Below are positions 16,684 to 24,175 of a stretch of 64,000 nucleotides of DNA, in pieces; positions within the stretch are counted from its first letter, which is position 1; every line of letters starts with the position of its first letter. The notes below the pieces were generated by a model that was not told where the DNA came from, ran no database searches, and worked only from the letters and a program-made list of their open reading frames with translations. A program made the position numbers and the translations under genes. Source of the stretch: [Ruminococcus] lactaris ATCC 29176 (GTDB lineage: Bacteria > Bacillota > Clostridia > Lachnospirales > Lachnospiraceae); assembly GCF_025152405.1 (NCBI RefSeq), contig NZ_CP102292.1, forward strand, positions 496,001 to 560,000, given 5' to 3'.

Positions 16684-17868
16684 ATGACAAAAGGAAGATA
16701 TGGGATTCATGGCGGACAGTATATTCCTGAAACGCTGATGAATGCAGTGATCGAGCTTGAAGAAGCTTATAACCATTATAAAAACGACAAAGAATTTAAC
16801 GATGAGCTGAATACACTTTTAAATGAATATGCGGGAAGACCATCCCGGCTGTATTATGCCAAAAGAATGACGGAAGATCTGGGCGGTGCAAAGATTTATT
16901 TGAAAAGAGAAGACTTGAATCATACCGGAGCACATAAGATCAATAATGTACTTGGTCAGGTTCTTCTTGCAAAGAAAATGGGAAAGACCAGGGTTATTGC
17001 AGAAACCGGTGCAGGTCAGCATGGAGTGGCAACAGCGACAGCAGCAGCACTGATGGATATGGAATGTGAAATCTTTATGGGAAAAGAAGATACAGAACGT
17101 CAGGCATTGAATGTTTACAGAATGAGACTTTTAGGTGCAAAAGTACATGCAGTCACAACCGGAACAGCAACTTTAAAAGATGCTGTATCGGAGACGATGA
17201 GAGAGTGGACGAAGAGAATAGAAGATACACATTATGTACTCGGTTCTTGCATGGGACCACATCCATTCCCACAGATTGTGCGTGATTTTCAGGCTGTGAT
17301 TTCAAAAGAGATCAAGGAACAGTTGATGGAAAAAGAAGGAAAACTCCCGGATGCAGTGCTTGCCTGCGTGGGAGGCGGATCCAATGCAATCGGTGCATTT
17401 TACAATTTTATCGAAGATGAGAGTGTACGACTGATCGGTTGTGAGGCAGCAGGAAGAGGAATTAATACTGCGGAAACAGCCGCAACGATCGCTACAGGAA
17501 AATTAGGAATCTTCCACGGAATGAAATCCTATTTCTGTCAGGATGAATATGGACAGATTGCACCAGTCTATTCTATTTCAGCAGGGCTTGATTATCCGGG
17601 AATCGGACCAGAACATGCAGATCTGTATGATAAAGGCAGAGCAGAATATGTAGCAATCACAGATGATGAGGCAGTTGATGCGTTTGAATATCTTTCAAGA
17701 ACAGAAGGAATCATTCCAGCCATCGAGAGTGCCCATGCAGTGGCATATGCAAGGAAACTGGCACCGACAATGAAAAAAGATCAGATTATTGTTATCAATA
17801 TTTCCGGTCGTGGAGATAAGGACTGTGCAGCAATTGCACGTTACAGAGGGGAGGATATCCATGAGTAA
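16684..17868 (+). CDS. trpB: Tryptophan synthase beta chain
   Basis: PLP enzyme that condenses indole with serine. In the 394-residue protein the PLP lysine lies in [13 protein letters not shown] near residue 85, the phosphate-binding loop is GGGSNAIG near 230, and ETGAGQHG is near 106. It is a TrpB1-type chain expected to pair with TrpA. GAAGGAG precedes the ATG and trpA begins inside its last codons. Confidence 0.97.
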   Translation: MTKGRYGIHGGQYIPETLMNAVIELEEAYNHYKNDKEFNDELNTLLNEYAGRPSRLYYAKRMTEDLGGAKIYLKREDLNHTGAHKINNVLGQVLLAKKMGKTRVIAETGAGQHGVATATAAALMDMECEIFMGKEDTERQALNVYRMRLLGAKVHAVTTGTATLKDAVSETMREWTKRIEDTHYVLGSCMGPHPFPQIVRDFQAVISKEIKEQLMEKEGKLPDAVLACVGGGSNAIGAFYNFIEDESVRLIGCEAAGRGINTAETAATIATGKLGIFHGMKSYFCQDEYGQIAPVYSISAGLDYPGIGPEHADLYDKGRAEYVAITDDEAVDAFEYLSRTEGIIPAIESAHAVAYARKLAPTMKKDQIIVINISGRGDKDCAAIARYRGEDIHE

Positions 17869-18628
17869 GATTCAGAAAGCATTTGAAGGAAAAAAAGCAT
17901 TTATACCATTTATTACATGCGGTGATCCAAATTTAGAGACAACGGAGCAGCTTGTCTATGCGATGGAACGGGCAGGTGCATCGCTGATTGAACTGGGAAT
18001 CCCATTTTCAGATCCGACAGCAGAAGGTCCGGTGATCCAGGGAGCAAATCTGAGAGCACTTTCCGGTGGTGTTACGACAGACAAGATTTTTGACCTGGTT
18101 GTAAAAATAAGAAAAAATACAGCAATTCCACTGGTATTTATGACATATGCAAATGTAGTCTTTTCATATGGAACAGAGCGGTTCATTAAGAGAGCAGCGG
18201 AAATCGGGATGGACGGTCTGATCCTGCCAGATGTTCCGTTTGAAGAAAAAGAAGAATTTGACAGGGTATGCAGAGAGTATGGGTTAGATCTGATCTCATT
18301 GATCGCACCGACTTCTCACGACCGCATCCGTATGATCGCAAAAGAAGCTTCCGGTTTCATTTACTGTGTATCATCATTGGGAGTTACAGGTACTAGAAGT
18401 GCCATTACAACAGATATCGGAGCAATGGTCGGACTGGTAAAAGAAGTGACAGATGTTCCGTGTGCGGTTGGATTTGGAATTTCCACACCAGAGCAGGCAG
18501 CTAAAATGTGCGAAAGTGCAGATGGGGCAATCGTAGGCAGTGCGATTGTAAAAATCTGTGCGGAGTATGGAAAAGACTGCGTGGAGAAAGTGGAAGAATA
18601 CGTGAAAAGTATGGTGGGAGCGATATAA
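17861..18628 (+). CDS. trpA: Tryptophan synthase alpha chain
   Basis: Cleaves indole-3-glycerol phosphate and channels indole to TrpB. The 255-residue TIM-barrel has [11 protein letters not shown] at residue 15-25, the catalytic Glu in ELGIPFSDP near 49, and [10 protein letters not shown] near the phosphate site. The second catalytic acid region reads PTAEGPVIQ, with Glu where the enterobacterial enzyme has Asp; I recall this as common in clostridia. The ATG overlaps trpB by 8 bases. The stop codon TAA overlaps the first bases of repeat element B. It closes a complete seven-gene operon. Confidence 0.96.
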   Translation: MSKIQKAFEGKKAFIPFITCGDPNLETTEQLVYAMERAGASLIELGIPFSDPTAEGPVIQGANLRALSGGVTTDKIFDLVVKIRKNTAIPLVFMTYANVVFSYGTERFIKRAAEIGMDGLILPDVPFEEKEEFDRVCREYGLDLISLIAPTSHDRIRMIAKEASGFIYCVSSLGVTGTRSAITTDIGAMVGLVKEVTDVPCAVGFGISTPEQAAKMCESADGAIVGSAIVKICAEYGKDCVEKVEEYVKSMVGAI

Positions 18629-19150
18629 ATTTGTATTTGTTGGGGTGAAAATATCGCGACAGCAGGAAGTGTTTCTGACAGAAGAGCGTCCATATCCACA
18701 CTTGTTGTTGCATCGCAGTGCAGGACCCGCTTTACCTCAGCCCGTTGACAACTTGTAACAGGAACGTGGAAACACTCGTGCAGAGGCACTCCTGTTTACG
18801 TTCCTTAACAAGTTGGGCAAAGTGTCTTCGGAACGCTCCCTGTCAATGCACTGCTCACGCAACAGCAAGGGCGGATATTAGGCTTTTCAAATCAGAAAAT
18901 TTTCCCTCATGCCAGAACATTTTCTCCCAACAAGCACGAAATTCCAATAAGAAATAAAGAGCCGGATGGCTATCGACCAGGATAAGCAATCTGCAAACTG
19001 CAGGATTTGATATCTTAGTCGATAACCTTCCGGCTCTTCTTCTTATTTTTAAATTTGCATTGTTGAGTGAATATCCTGCTTGCCGCGTCCGCTCTGCCAC
19101 ATAGAAGTTTTCTGCTTTCCAAGCGTATCCCCCCCAACAACTACAAATTT
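18627..19150. mobile_element. Two-armed long repeat element, copy B (left core only)
   Basis: The left half is almost identical to element A (9188 on), including the structured core (18714-18858) and the central terminator-like stem (18959-19036). The right arm is short: it jumps from the centre to the last 70 bases and lacks the right core. Left and right ends are 22-bp inverted repeats, with the left reading AAATTTGTATTTGTTGG and the right (inverted) AAATTTGTAGTTGTTGG. It begins on the trpA stop codon and ends just before the promoter of the Rpn gene. Confidence 0.82.
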
Positions 19151-19185
19151 TATACTTATTTCATACAAACTTTAAATTCTTTTAA

Positions 19186-19214
19186 TTGATTTTTTTCTTA
19201 CACTATCTTATACT
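19186..19214 (+). promoter_or_regulatory. Promoter of the Rpn nuclease gene
   Basis: TTGATT (19186-19191), 17 bp, TATACT (19209-19214). The leader that follows (about 140 nt) contains a long inverted repeat, CATCAAAATCTC at 19222-19233 against GAGATTTTCATTTTGATG at 19311-19328, which could hide or expose the coding start. Confidence 0.6.
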
Positions 19215-19361
19215 CATCTCACATCAAAATCTCAGACAGATCCAATTCCCATTTTCTACGTCTGATGTCCAGTATGGAGAGCATTTCATATTTCAAGACC
19301 ATTTCGGTCAGAGATTTTCATTTTGATGATAACAATATTTTATTTTTAGGAGGACTTGCCT

Positions 19362-20378
19362 ATGGGACAAGCAGATGTAAATGTTAATCTTTGGCTTAAG
19401 GATACGAAACGGTTCGCAGACCTGTTCAACGCCATTTTATTTCATGGAGAAACCGTGATCCTGCCGGAGAACCTTCACCCCAGCCCGGAGACAACCGCAG
19501 TCAGTCTTCAGGACGCTCAGGGGAAAAATGTTGTAAAAAAGCTATACCGTGATATCATCATGAACTGGCAGGATCAGGCTGTGCTGATGCTGCTGGCGGT
19601 GGAATCACAGACTGCCATTCATTACGCTGCACCGTTGAAAGTAATGCTCTATGACAGCATGGAATATGCGGAACAGGTGCGGGTCAAATGGAAAGAACGT
19701 CCGCCCCGTCTTTCTTCGGCGGAATTTCTTTCCCGGTTTCAAAAAAATGATAAGCTCATCCCGGTGATTACTTTGATCTTCTATTATGGGACAGAGGAAT
19801 GGGATGGACCTTTGGAACTGCATCAGATGTTCGATCTTGGTACAGAAAAGAACCATGCGGAACTGATGAAAAAGTACCTTCCCAATTATCACATTAACCT
19901 CGTCGATGTCAGAAGACTGAAAAATTTAGAATCTTTTCAAAGTGATTTACAAATCATCTTCGGTATGCTACAATGTAGTCAGGATAAATACGCATTGCGT
20001 ACATATGTGGCAAATCATAAAGACTATTTCCAAAAGCTGGATCTGGAGACTTATCATGCACTTGGAGCATTCTTAAATTCCCGGCAGCTTATGGAGATAA
20101 ACGTAGAACAGGAAGAAAGGGAGGAACTGGATATGTGTAAAGCACTGGAAGATATTTATAATGACGGCGTTCAGGCTGGAATTGAACAGGGCAGACAATC
20201 GGGGATTGCCGAGGGAGAAGCTCATGGAAAAGAACTTGGCATTGCTGAAGGTAAAGCTTCCCACAAAAAAGATGTAGCCCGGCAAATGCAAAAGCTTGGT
20301 TATTCTTTGGATGCAATTGCAGCAGTACTAAGAGAATCGGTTGATGGAATCAGCAAGATACTGGCTGTAGTTGGATAA
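19362..20378 (+). CDS. Rpn-family recombination-promoting nuclease / putative transposase
   Basis: Member of the PD-(D/E)XK nuclease family once called transposase YhgA (Rpn), DNA endonucleases that promote RecA-independent recombination. The 338-residue protein begins with FADLFNAILFHGE. The core near residues 70-100 holds LMLLAVESQTAIHYAAPLK, where the E-x-Q resembles the family's catalytic strand. Next comes VITLIFYYGTEEWDGP near 140. Its C-terminal third has short Gly/Glu-rich repeats (GIAEGEAHGKELGIAEGKAS) typical of the group. ATG 19362 has AGGAGG 8 bases upstream. Its stop codon is the start of repeat element C, so it sits between two half-copies of that element. Confidence 0.85.
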   Translation: MGQADVNVNLWLKDTKRFADLFNAILFHGETVILPENLHPSPETTAVSLQDAQGKNVVKKLYRDIIMNWQDQAVLMLLAVESQTAIHYAAPLKVMLYDSMEYAEQVRVKWKERPPRLSSAEFLSRFQKNDKLIPVITLIFYYGTEEWDGPLELHQMFDLGTEKNHAELMKKYLPNYHINLVDVRRLKNLESFQSDLQIIFGMLQCSQDKYALRTYVANHKDYFQKLDLETYHALGAFLNSRQLMEINVEQEEREELDMCKALEDIYNDGVQAGIEQGRQSGIAEGEAHGKELGIAEGKASHKKDVARQMQKLGYSLDAIAAVLRESVDGISKILAVVG

Positions 20379-20853
20379 ATTTGTCGGGGAGAAAACTTTC
20401 CCTCATGCCAGAACATTTTCTCCCAACAAAGACGAAATTCCAATAAGAAATAAAGAGCCGGATGGCTATCAACTAAGATAAACGCTCCATCAAATAGTAA
20501 ATACAATATCTTAGTCGATAGCCATCCGGCTTTTTTTCTATTCTTTTTAAATTTGCATTGTTGAGTGAATACGCTGTGGAGCTAAAAACTTCTTATCGAG
20601 ATGGTCAGCGGAAAGCAGGATGTTCCTGAGCAGGTGCATTAGCAGGAGCGTTCCGAAGACACTTTGCAGCGTTTGTTAGAGAAAGTAAATCGAGTGCCAT
20701 TGCACGAAGATTTCCACTTTCGAGTTACAAACGGTCAACGGGCTGAGGTAAAGCGGGCCTGCACTGCGAAGGAATATCCCTGATTTCCGCGTCCGATTCG
20801 TCACAAAGAAGTCTTTTTCTTTACAAGCGTATCATTCCAACAAATACAAATTT
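20377..20853. mobile_element. Two-armed long repeat element, copy C (right core only)
   Basis: The left end is degenerate (AAATTTGTCGGGGAGAAAA) and lacks the left core. The centre (stem 20456-20480/20507-20530, then TTTTTTT) and the right arm with its core (20631-20769) match element A. The right end, inverted, reads AAATTTGTATTTGTTGG, the same variant as the left end of element B. It contains the empty TAGTAAA site that shows where the 194-bp element entered copy A. Confidence 0.82.
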
Positions 20854-20861
20854 AATTCTAT

Positions 20862-21440
20862 TTATCTTACTTTTTTCGTTGCTGCATACAGTTTTGGTCC
20901 TACGATTACTGCAATAATGATCTTAACAGCATCTCCCGGGAGATACGGGATAACGCCCATGAAAAGTCCTTCTTTGAAGGAAAGGCTCATCAGTTTTGCG
21001 AGCCAGACTGTTCCGAAGATATAGCATACAGCCATACCAATGAGCATACCGATGATCGTTGGGATCAGCTTACGGTCAAAATATTTCATTGCAAAGCCCT
21101 GGATCAGTGCAAGAAAAATAAAGCCGATCAGATAACCGCCTGTCGGTCCTGCAAGTACACTGAGACCTGCATGGAAGGAGGCAAAAACCGGAAGTCCTAC
21201 TGAACCGAGAAGCAGATAAATTAAAAAGCTGATCGTAGCATCTTTCATTCCCAAAATAAATACGGAAATAAAGATAACCAGATTTGTGAGAGAAATCGGT
21301 ACCGGACTGAATGGAAGCGGAATTGACAGCGGTGCAAGAATGCAGGTGATCGCAGTCATCAGTCCAATCAGAGTAATCTGTCTGGTTCTTGAATTTTGAG
21401 TAAGAGAGGTTGTCTGTCCGTTTGGTTGCTGATTAGTCAT
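20862..21440 (-). CDS. bioY: Biotin transporter substrate-binding (S) component BioY
   Basis: A 192-residue membrane protein of the BioY family, the S component of an ECF-type biotin uptake system. It has about six hydrophobic segments, PLPFSPVPISLTNLVIF near residue 42 and the signature AGPTGGYLIGF near 97. The first 20 residues are a polar Gln/Thr-rich head. AAAGGAG precedes the ATG on the minus strand. No ECF ATPase or T subunit lies nearby, so it would use shared EcfAAT modules or act alone. A BirA-like operator overlaps its promoter. Confidence 0.95.
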   Translation of the reverse strand: MTNQQPNGQTTSLTQNSRTRQITLIGLMTAITCILAPLSIPLPFSPVPISLTNLVIFISVFILGMKDATISFLIYLLLGSVGLPVFASFHAGLSVLAGPTGGYLIGFIFLALIQGFAMKYFDRKLIPTIIGMLIGMAVCYIFGTVWLAKLMSLSFKEGLFMGVIPYLPGDAVKIIIAVIVGPKLYAATKKVR

Positions 21441-21489
21441 GAGTGACTCCTTTCAAATATCTTGATTAAATTTTTTGATGTCCTACGCA

Positions 21490-21518
21490 AGTATAAAGCA
21501 CAAAAAAACATTTGTCAA
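21490..21518 (-). promoter_or_regulatory. Promoter of bioY
   Basis: On the minus strand, TTGACA (21513-21518) and TATACT (21490-21495) are separated by 17 bp. The -35 lies inside a BirA-like half-site. Confidence 0.85.
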
Positions 21519-21565
21519 CCAATTCTGATTCGAGGTTAACAATCGAACTGCTTCGAGGTTAACAA
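21512..21565 (-). promoter_or_regulatory. Probable BirA (biotin repressor) operator with an extra half-site
   Basis: On the minus strand TTGTTAACC (21534-21542), a 13-bp spacer and GGTTGACAA (21512-21520) form an imperfect palindrome like the Firmicute BirA operator, overlapping the -35. A second TTGTTAACC (21557-21565) lies upstream in direct orientation and could give cooperative binding. It fits bioY repression when biotin is plentiful. Confidence 0.7.
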
Positions 21566-21678
21566 TGTGAATGCGAGAAAAGGTGAGAGAAAGGTGAAAC
21601 TGTAAATCGACAGTACCAGTTTCAGGTGATTTAATGCTAATTTAATAATTGCAGCTATTCCTATAAAAGATACAGCCA

Positions 21679-21687
21679 TGCTATAAT
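21679..21687 (+). promoter_or_regulatory. Extended -10 promoter of the DUF5685 operon
   Basis: TGCTATAAT at 21679-21687 is an extended -10 element; the matching -35 region is weak. It lies 33 bp before the ATG at 21721. Confidence 0.55.
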
Positions 21688-21720
21688 AAAAAATAAGATT
21701 TTAATGAAAAGAGGAAGGAT

Positions 21721-22593
21721 ATGTTTGGTTATGTGACGGTGTGTGAACCGGAACTGAAGGTAAAAGATCTGAAAAAATACAGAGCATATTATTGTGGGCT
21801 GTGTCGTACTTTAAAAGAAGATTATGGATTTATGGGGCAGATGACGCTGACATATGATATGACGTTTGCAGTGATCCTGCTGTCCTCATTGTATGAGAGG
21901 ATTCCAGAACTGGAGAAGCACCGCTGCAAGATCCATCCAGTAAAGAAGCAGATGATGCTGCGGAACGAGATCACATCATATGCAGCAGCAATGAATGTTT
22001 TGCTGGCTTATTATCATATGGAAGATGACTGGCAGGATGAGCGGAAGGTGACAAGCCTTTTGGCAAAAAGTATGATGGAAGGAAAAGTGAAGAAGATCAT
22101 TGAAGCGTATCCAAGACAGAGCAGAGTGATCAGAGACTCTTTAAAAGAACTTTCAGAGTGTGAAAAGGAGAATTGTCAGGATATTGACCGGGCAGCGTGG
22201 TGTTTCGGACGTCTGATGGCAGAACTTCTGCTTTATAAGGAAGATATCTGGGAAAAGACGCTCCGGAAGATGGGATTCTATTTAGGAAAGTTTATTTATA
22301 TCATGGATGCTTATGAGGATCTTTCTGAAGATAAAAAGAAAAATCGCTATAATCCGTTAAAGCAGATCTCGGAAAAGGAAGATTATGAAGAACGGATGGT
22401 TCAGATCCTGCGAATGATGATCGCAGAAAGTACGGCACGGTTTGAGCAGCTCCCGTGTCTGGTAGATGTGGACATTTTAAGGAATATCCTGTATGATGGA
22501 GTCTGGAATCGGTATAATCAGATTCAGAGTCGGATTCAGGAGCAGAATCAGGCACAAATGAAAAAAAGTAAGAAAAGTGAGGAAAAGAAATAG
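21721..22593 (+). CDS. DUF5685 family protein
   Basis: A 290-residue soluble, largely helical protein of unknown function. It starts MFGYVTVCEPELKVKDLKKY and has a conserved-looking Cys cluster, C8 and C25-x2-C28 (YYCGLCRTL), that could bind metal. IYIMDAYEDLSEDKKKNRYNPL near residue 195 is an acidic segment reminiscent of all-helical prenyl-synthase-like folds, but this is only a resemblance. The DnaJ-like gene follows with no gap, and the three genes 21721-23768 form one operon. The C-terminal 20 residues are a charged, Lys-rich tail. Confidence 0.75.
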   Translation: MFGYVTVCEPELKVKDLKKYRAYYCGLCRTLKEDYGFMGQMTLTYDMTFAVILLSSLYERIPELEKHRCKIHPVKKQMMLRNEITSYAAAMNVLLAYYHMEDDWQDERKVTSLLAKSMMEGKVKKIIEAYPRQSRVIRDSLKELSECEKENCQDIDRAAWCFGRLMAELLLYKEDIWEKTLRKMGFYLGKFIYIMDAYEDLSEDKKKNRYNPLKQISEKEDYEERMVQILRMMIAESTARFEQLPCLVDVDILRNILYDGVWNRYNQIQSRIQEQNQAQMKKSKKSEEKK

Positions 22594-23241
22594 ATGAGGA
22601 AAAATCCGTATGAGGTACTTGGGGTGTCTCCGAGTGCATCGGATGATGAGATAAAGAAAGCATACAGGGAATTGAGCAGGAAATATCACCCGGATGCGAA
22701 TATAAATAATCCACTGGCAGATCTTGCAGCGGAAAAATTTAAAGAAGTTCAGGAAGCTTATGATACGATTATGAGAGAGCGGACAAGTGGATCAGGTTAT
22801 AGTTATGGTTATGGTAGTGGTTACGGGAACAGCTACGGAAATGGTTATACAGGCGGACAGATTGATCCAAGGCTCCAGGCAGCGGCCAATTATATCAACA
22901 GCCGCAGGTACAGAGAAGCGTTAAATACATTGGATCAGGTAAATGAGAGGAGTGGAATGTGGTATTATCTCAGCAGTTGTGCCAATGCAGGCTGTGGAAA
23001 TAATATTCTGGCGAGAGATCATGCAGCACAGGCTGTAAACATGGAGCCTGGAAATCCGCAGTACCGGCAGTTACTGAATCAGTTGGAATTTGGAAGTAAC
23101 CGCTATAGCAACAGTCCATATGGTGGAGGGTATGCACCGGGGAGCAGTAATTCCTGTGGTACAGGAAATCTCTGCTGTGACCTGTGGATTGCGGATTCAC
23201 TCTGTGAATGTATGGGAGGAGATCTTTGTACATGCATTTAA
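22594..23241 (+). CDS. DnaJ-domain protein with Cys-rich C-terminus
   Basis: The N-terminal J domain (residues 1-65) has the intact HPD motif at 32-34 (KYHPDAN), needed to stimulate an Hsp70 ATPase. A Gly/Tyr/Ser-rich linker follows (about 66-88, [14 protein letters not shown]). The next helical region (about 90-155) looks like a pair of TPR-type repeats. The last 30 residues are packed with Cys ([24 protein letters not shown]). The zinc-finger and client domains of true DnaJ are absent, so this is a specialised co-chaperone, possibly acting with DUF5685 on a membrane partner. Confidence 0.85.
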   Translation: MRKNPYEVLGVSPSASDDEIKKAYRELSRKYHPDANINNPLADLAAEKFKEVQEAYDTIMRERTSGSGYSYGYGSGYGNSYGNGYTGGQIDPRLQAAANYINSRRYREALNTLDQVNERSGMWYYLSSCANAGCGNNILARDHAAQAVNMEPGNPQYRQLLNQLEFGSNRYSNSPYGGGYAPGSSNSCGTGNLCCDLWIADSLCECMGGDLCTCI

Positions 23242-23768
23242 AAGCGAAAAGGGCAGCGTTTGGTGGATTGCTGCTTGCGATGACTGTCATCTTTATGTTT
23301 TTAGGAAGTGTGATAGAGACAAATACATTATTTTTATTGGCGGCAGCGTCCTTTTTTGTGGGTGTCGTATTCAGAGAGTTCGGTCAGATGACTGGACTTG
23401 CTTTTTATCTTTCAGCAGTGTTGCTTGGGTTTCTTCTGGCACCGAATAAACTCTATGTTATTACTTTTGCCGGAATGGGATTTTATATTTGGGGAAGAGA
23501 ATTTATCTGGAAAATCCTGGAGCGTTCTGCCGGAGTAAAGCGGAAAATGCAGTGGTATCGGCTGGCAAAAGTGATCCTTTTTAACGGACTCTATCTGCCA
23601 TTGATTTTGGGATATGGAGAATTATTTTTCGGAGGAGAAATATCGGAGTGGCTTCGTTACAGTTCTGTTCTGGCAGGACAGGTGATTTTTGCACTTTATG
23701 ATAAGGCATATGACTATGTACAGTTGCAGATCTGGGGAAAGATAAGAAACCGGCTTTTTTCTGAGTAA
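23232..23768 (+). CDS. Small polytopic membrane protein, operon partner of the DnaJ-like gene
   Basis: A 178-residue protein with about four hydrophobic segments (for example [17 protein letters not shown] near residue 9-25 and [15 protein letters not shown] near 31-45). It ends in a basic tail. I do not recognise the family. GGAGGAG lies upstream and the ATG at 23232 overlaps the end of the DnaJ-like gene by 10 bases, so expression is coupled. The association suggests a membrane anchor or client for the co-chaperone. Confidence 0.6.
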   Translation: MHLKAKRAAFGGLLLAMTVIFMFLGSVIETNTLFLLAAASFFVGVVFREFGQMTGLAFYLSAVLLGFLLAPNKLYVITFAGMGFYIWGREFIWKILERSAGVKRKMQWYRLAKVILFNGLYLPLILGYGELFFGGEISEWLRYSSVLAGQVIFALYDKAYDYVQLQIWGKIRNRLFSE

Positions 23769-24041
23769 AAAAGGGCAAAAAGGAAGAGCCACATTTCTGT
23801 GACTCAAGGGGAAAAAGTTTATGAAAAAGTGTTCTTTGTTAAGAACAATTATAGTATAGAAATAATTTGTGAAAATTGTGTGATGATTGTTTGAATGGAA
23901 TATGAAAATCTACAAAGTTCTTGAAAAAAGAAAAGAAAATAAAGGAGCAGATAAATCTTGTAAATGTGTAATAATAATGACAGATTTTGCTGGAAAAATA
24001 TGTAAAAAATTAAGGGAATATTAAAAAAATATTAAAAATTA

Positions 24042-24051
24042 GGGGGGGGGG
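24042..24051 (+). repeat. G10 homopolymer upstream of the polysaccharide promoter
   Basis: Ten consecutive G residues in very AT-rich DNA, 22 bp upstream of the -35 box of the capsule operon. The rest of the 407-bp gap 23769-24175 contains only AT-rich DNA, this tract and the promoter. Such tracts change length by slippage and may tune the promoter. Confidence 0.7.
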
Positions 24052-24073
24052 TAGTGAAATATACTGAATTATG

Positions 24074-24102
24074 TTGAAAATAAAGGGGGAAAATGCTATC
24101 AT
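24074..24102 (+). promoter_or_regulatory. Promoter of the polysaccharide locus
   Basis: TTGAAA (24074-24079), 17-bp spacer that contains GGGGG and ends in TGC, then TATCAT (24097-24102). The extended -10 TGn supports it. It leaves a leader of about 65 nt before the first gene. Confidence 0.7.
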
Positions 24103-24175
24103 TGTGCATGACAAACAGAGGGTGCATCGAAAGGTGCAGAGGCATAAGATGGAGTTTTAAAGGTATAGTTATACA

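Noticed and set aside
19129-19135. C7 tract at the right end of element B as a phase switch
   Set aside because: It lies in noncoding repeat DNA with no gene or promoter positioned to be affected.
22798-22860. Gly/Tyr repeat of the DnaJ-like gene as a possible minisatellite
   Set aside because: Units vary in length and sequence and the pattern is the normal low-complexity linker of such proteins.
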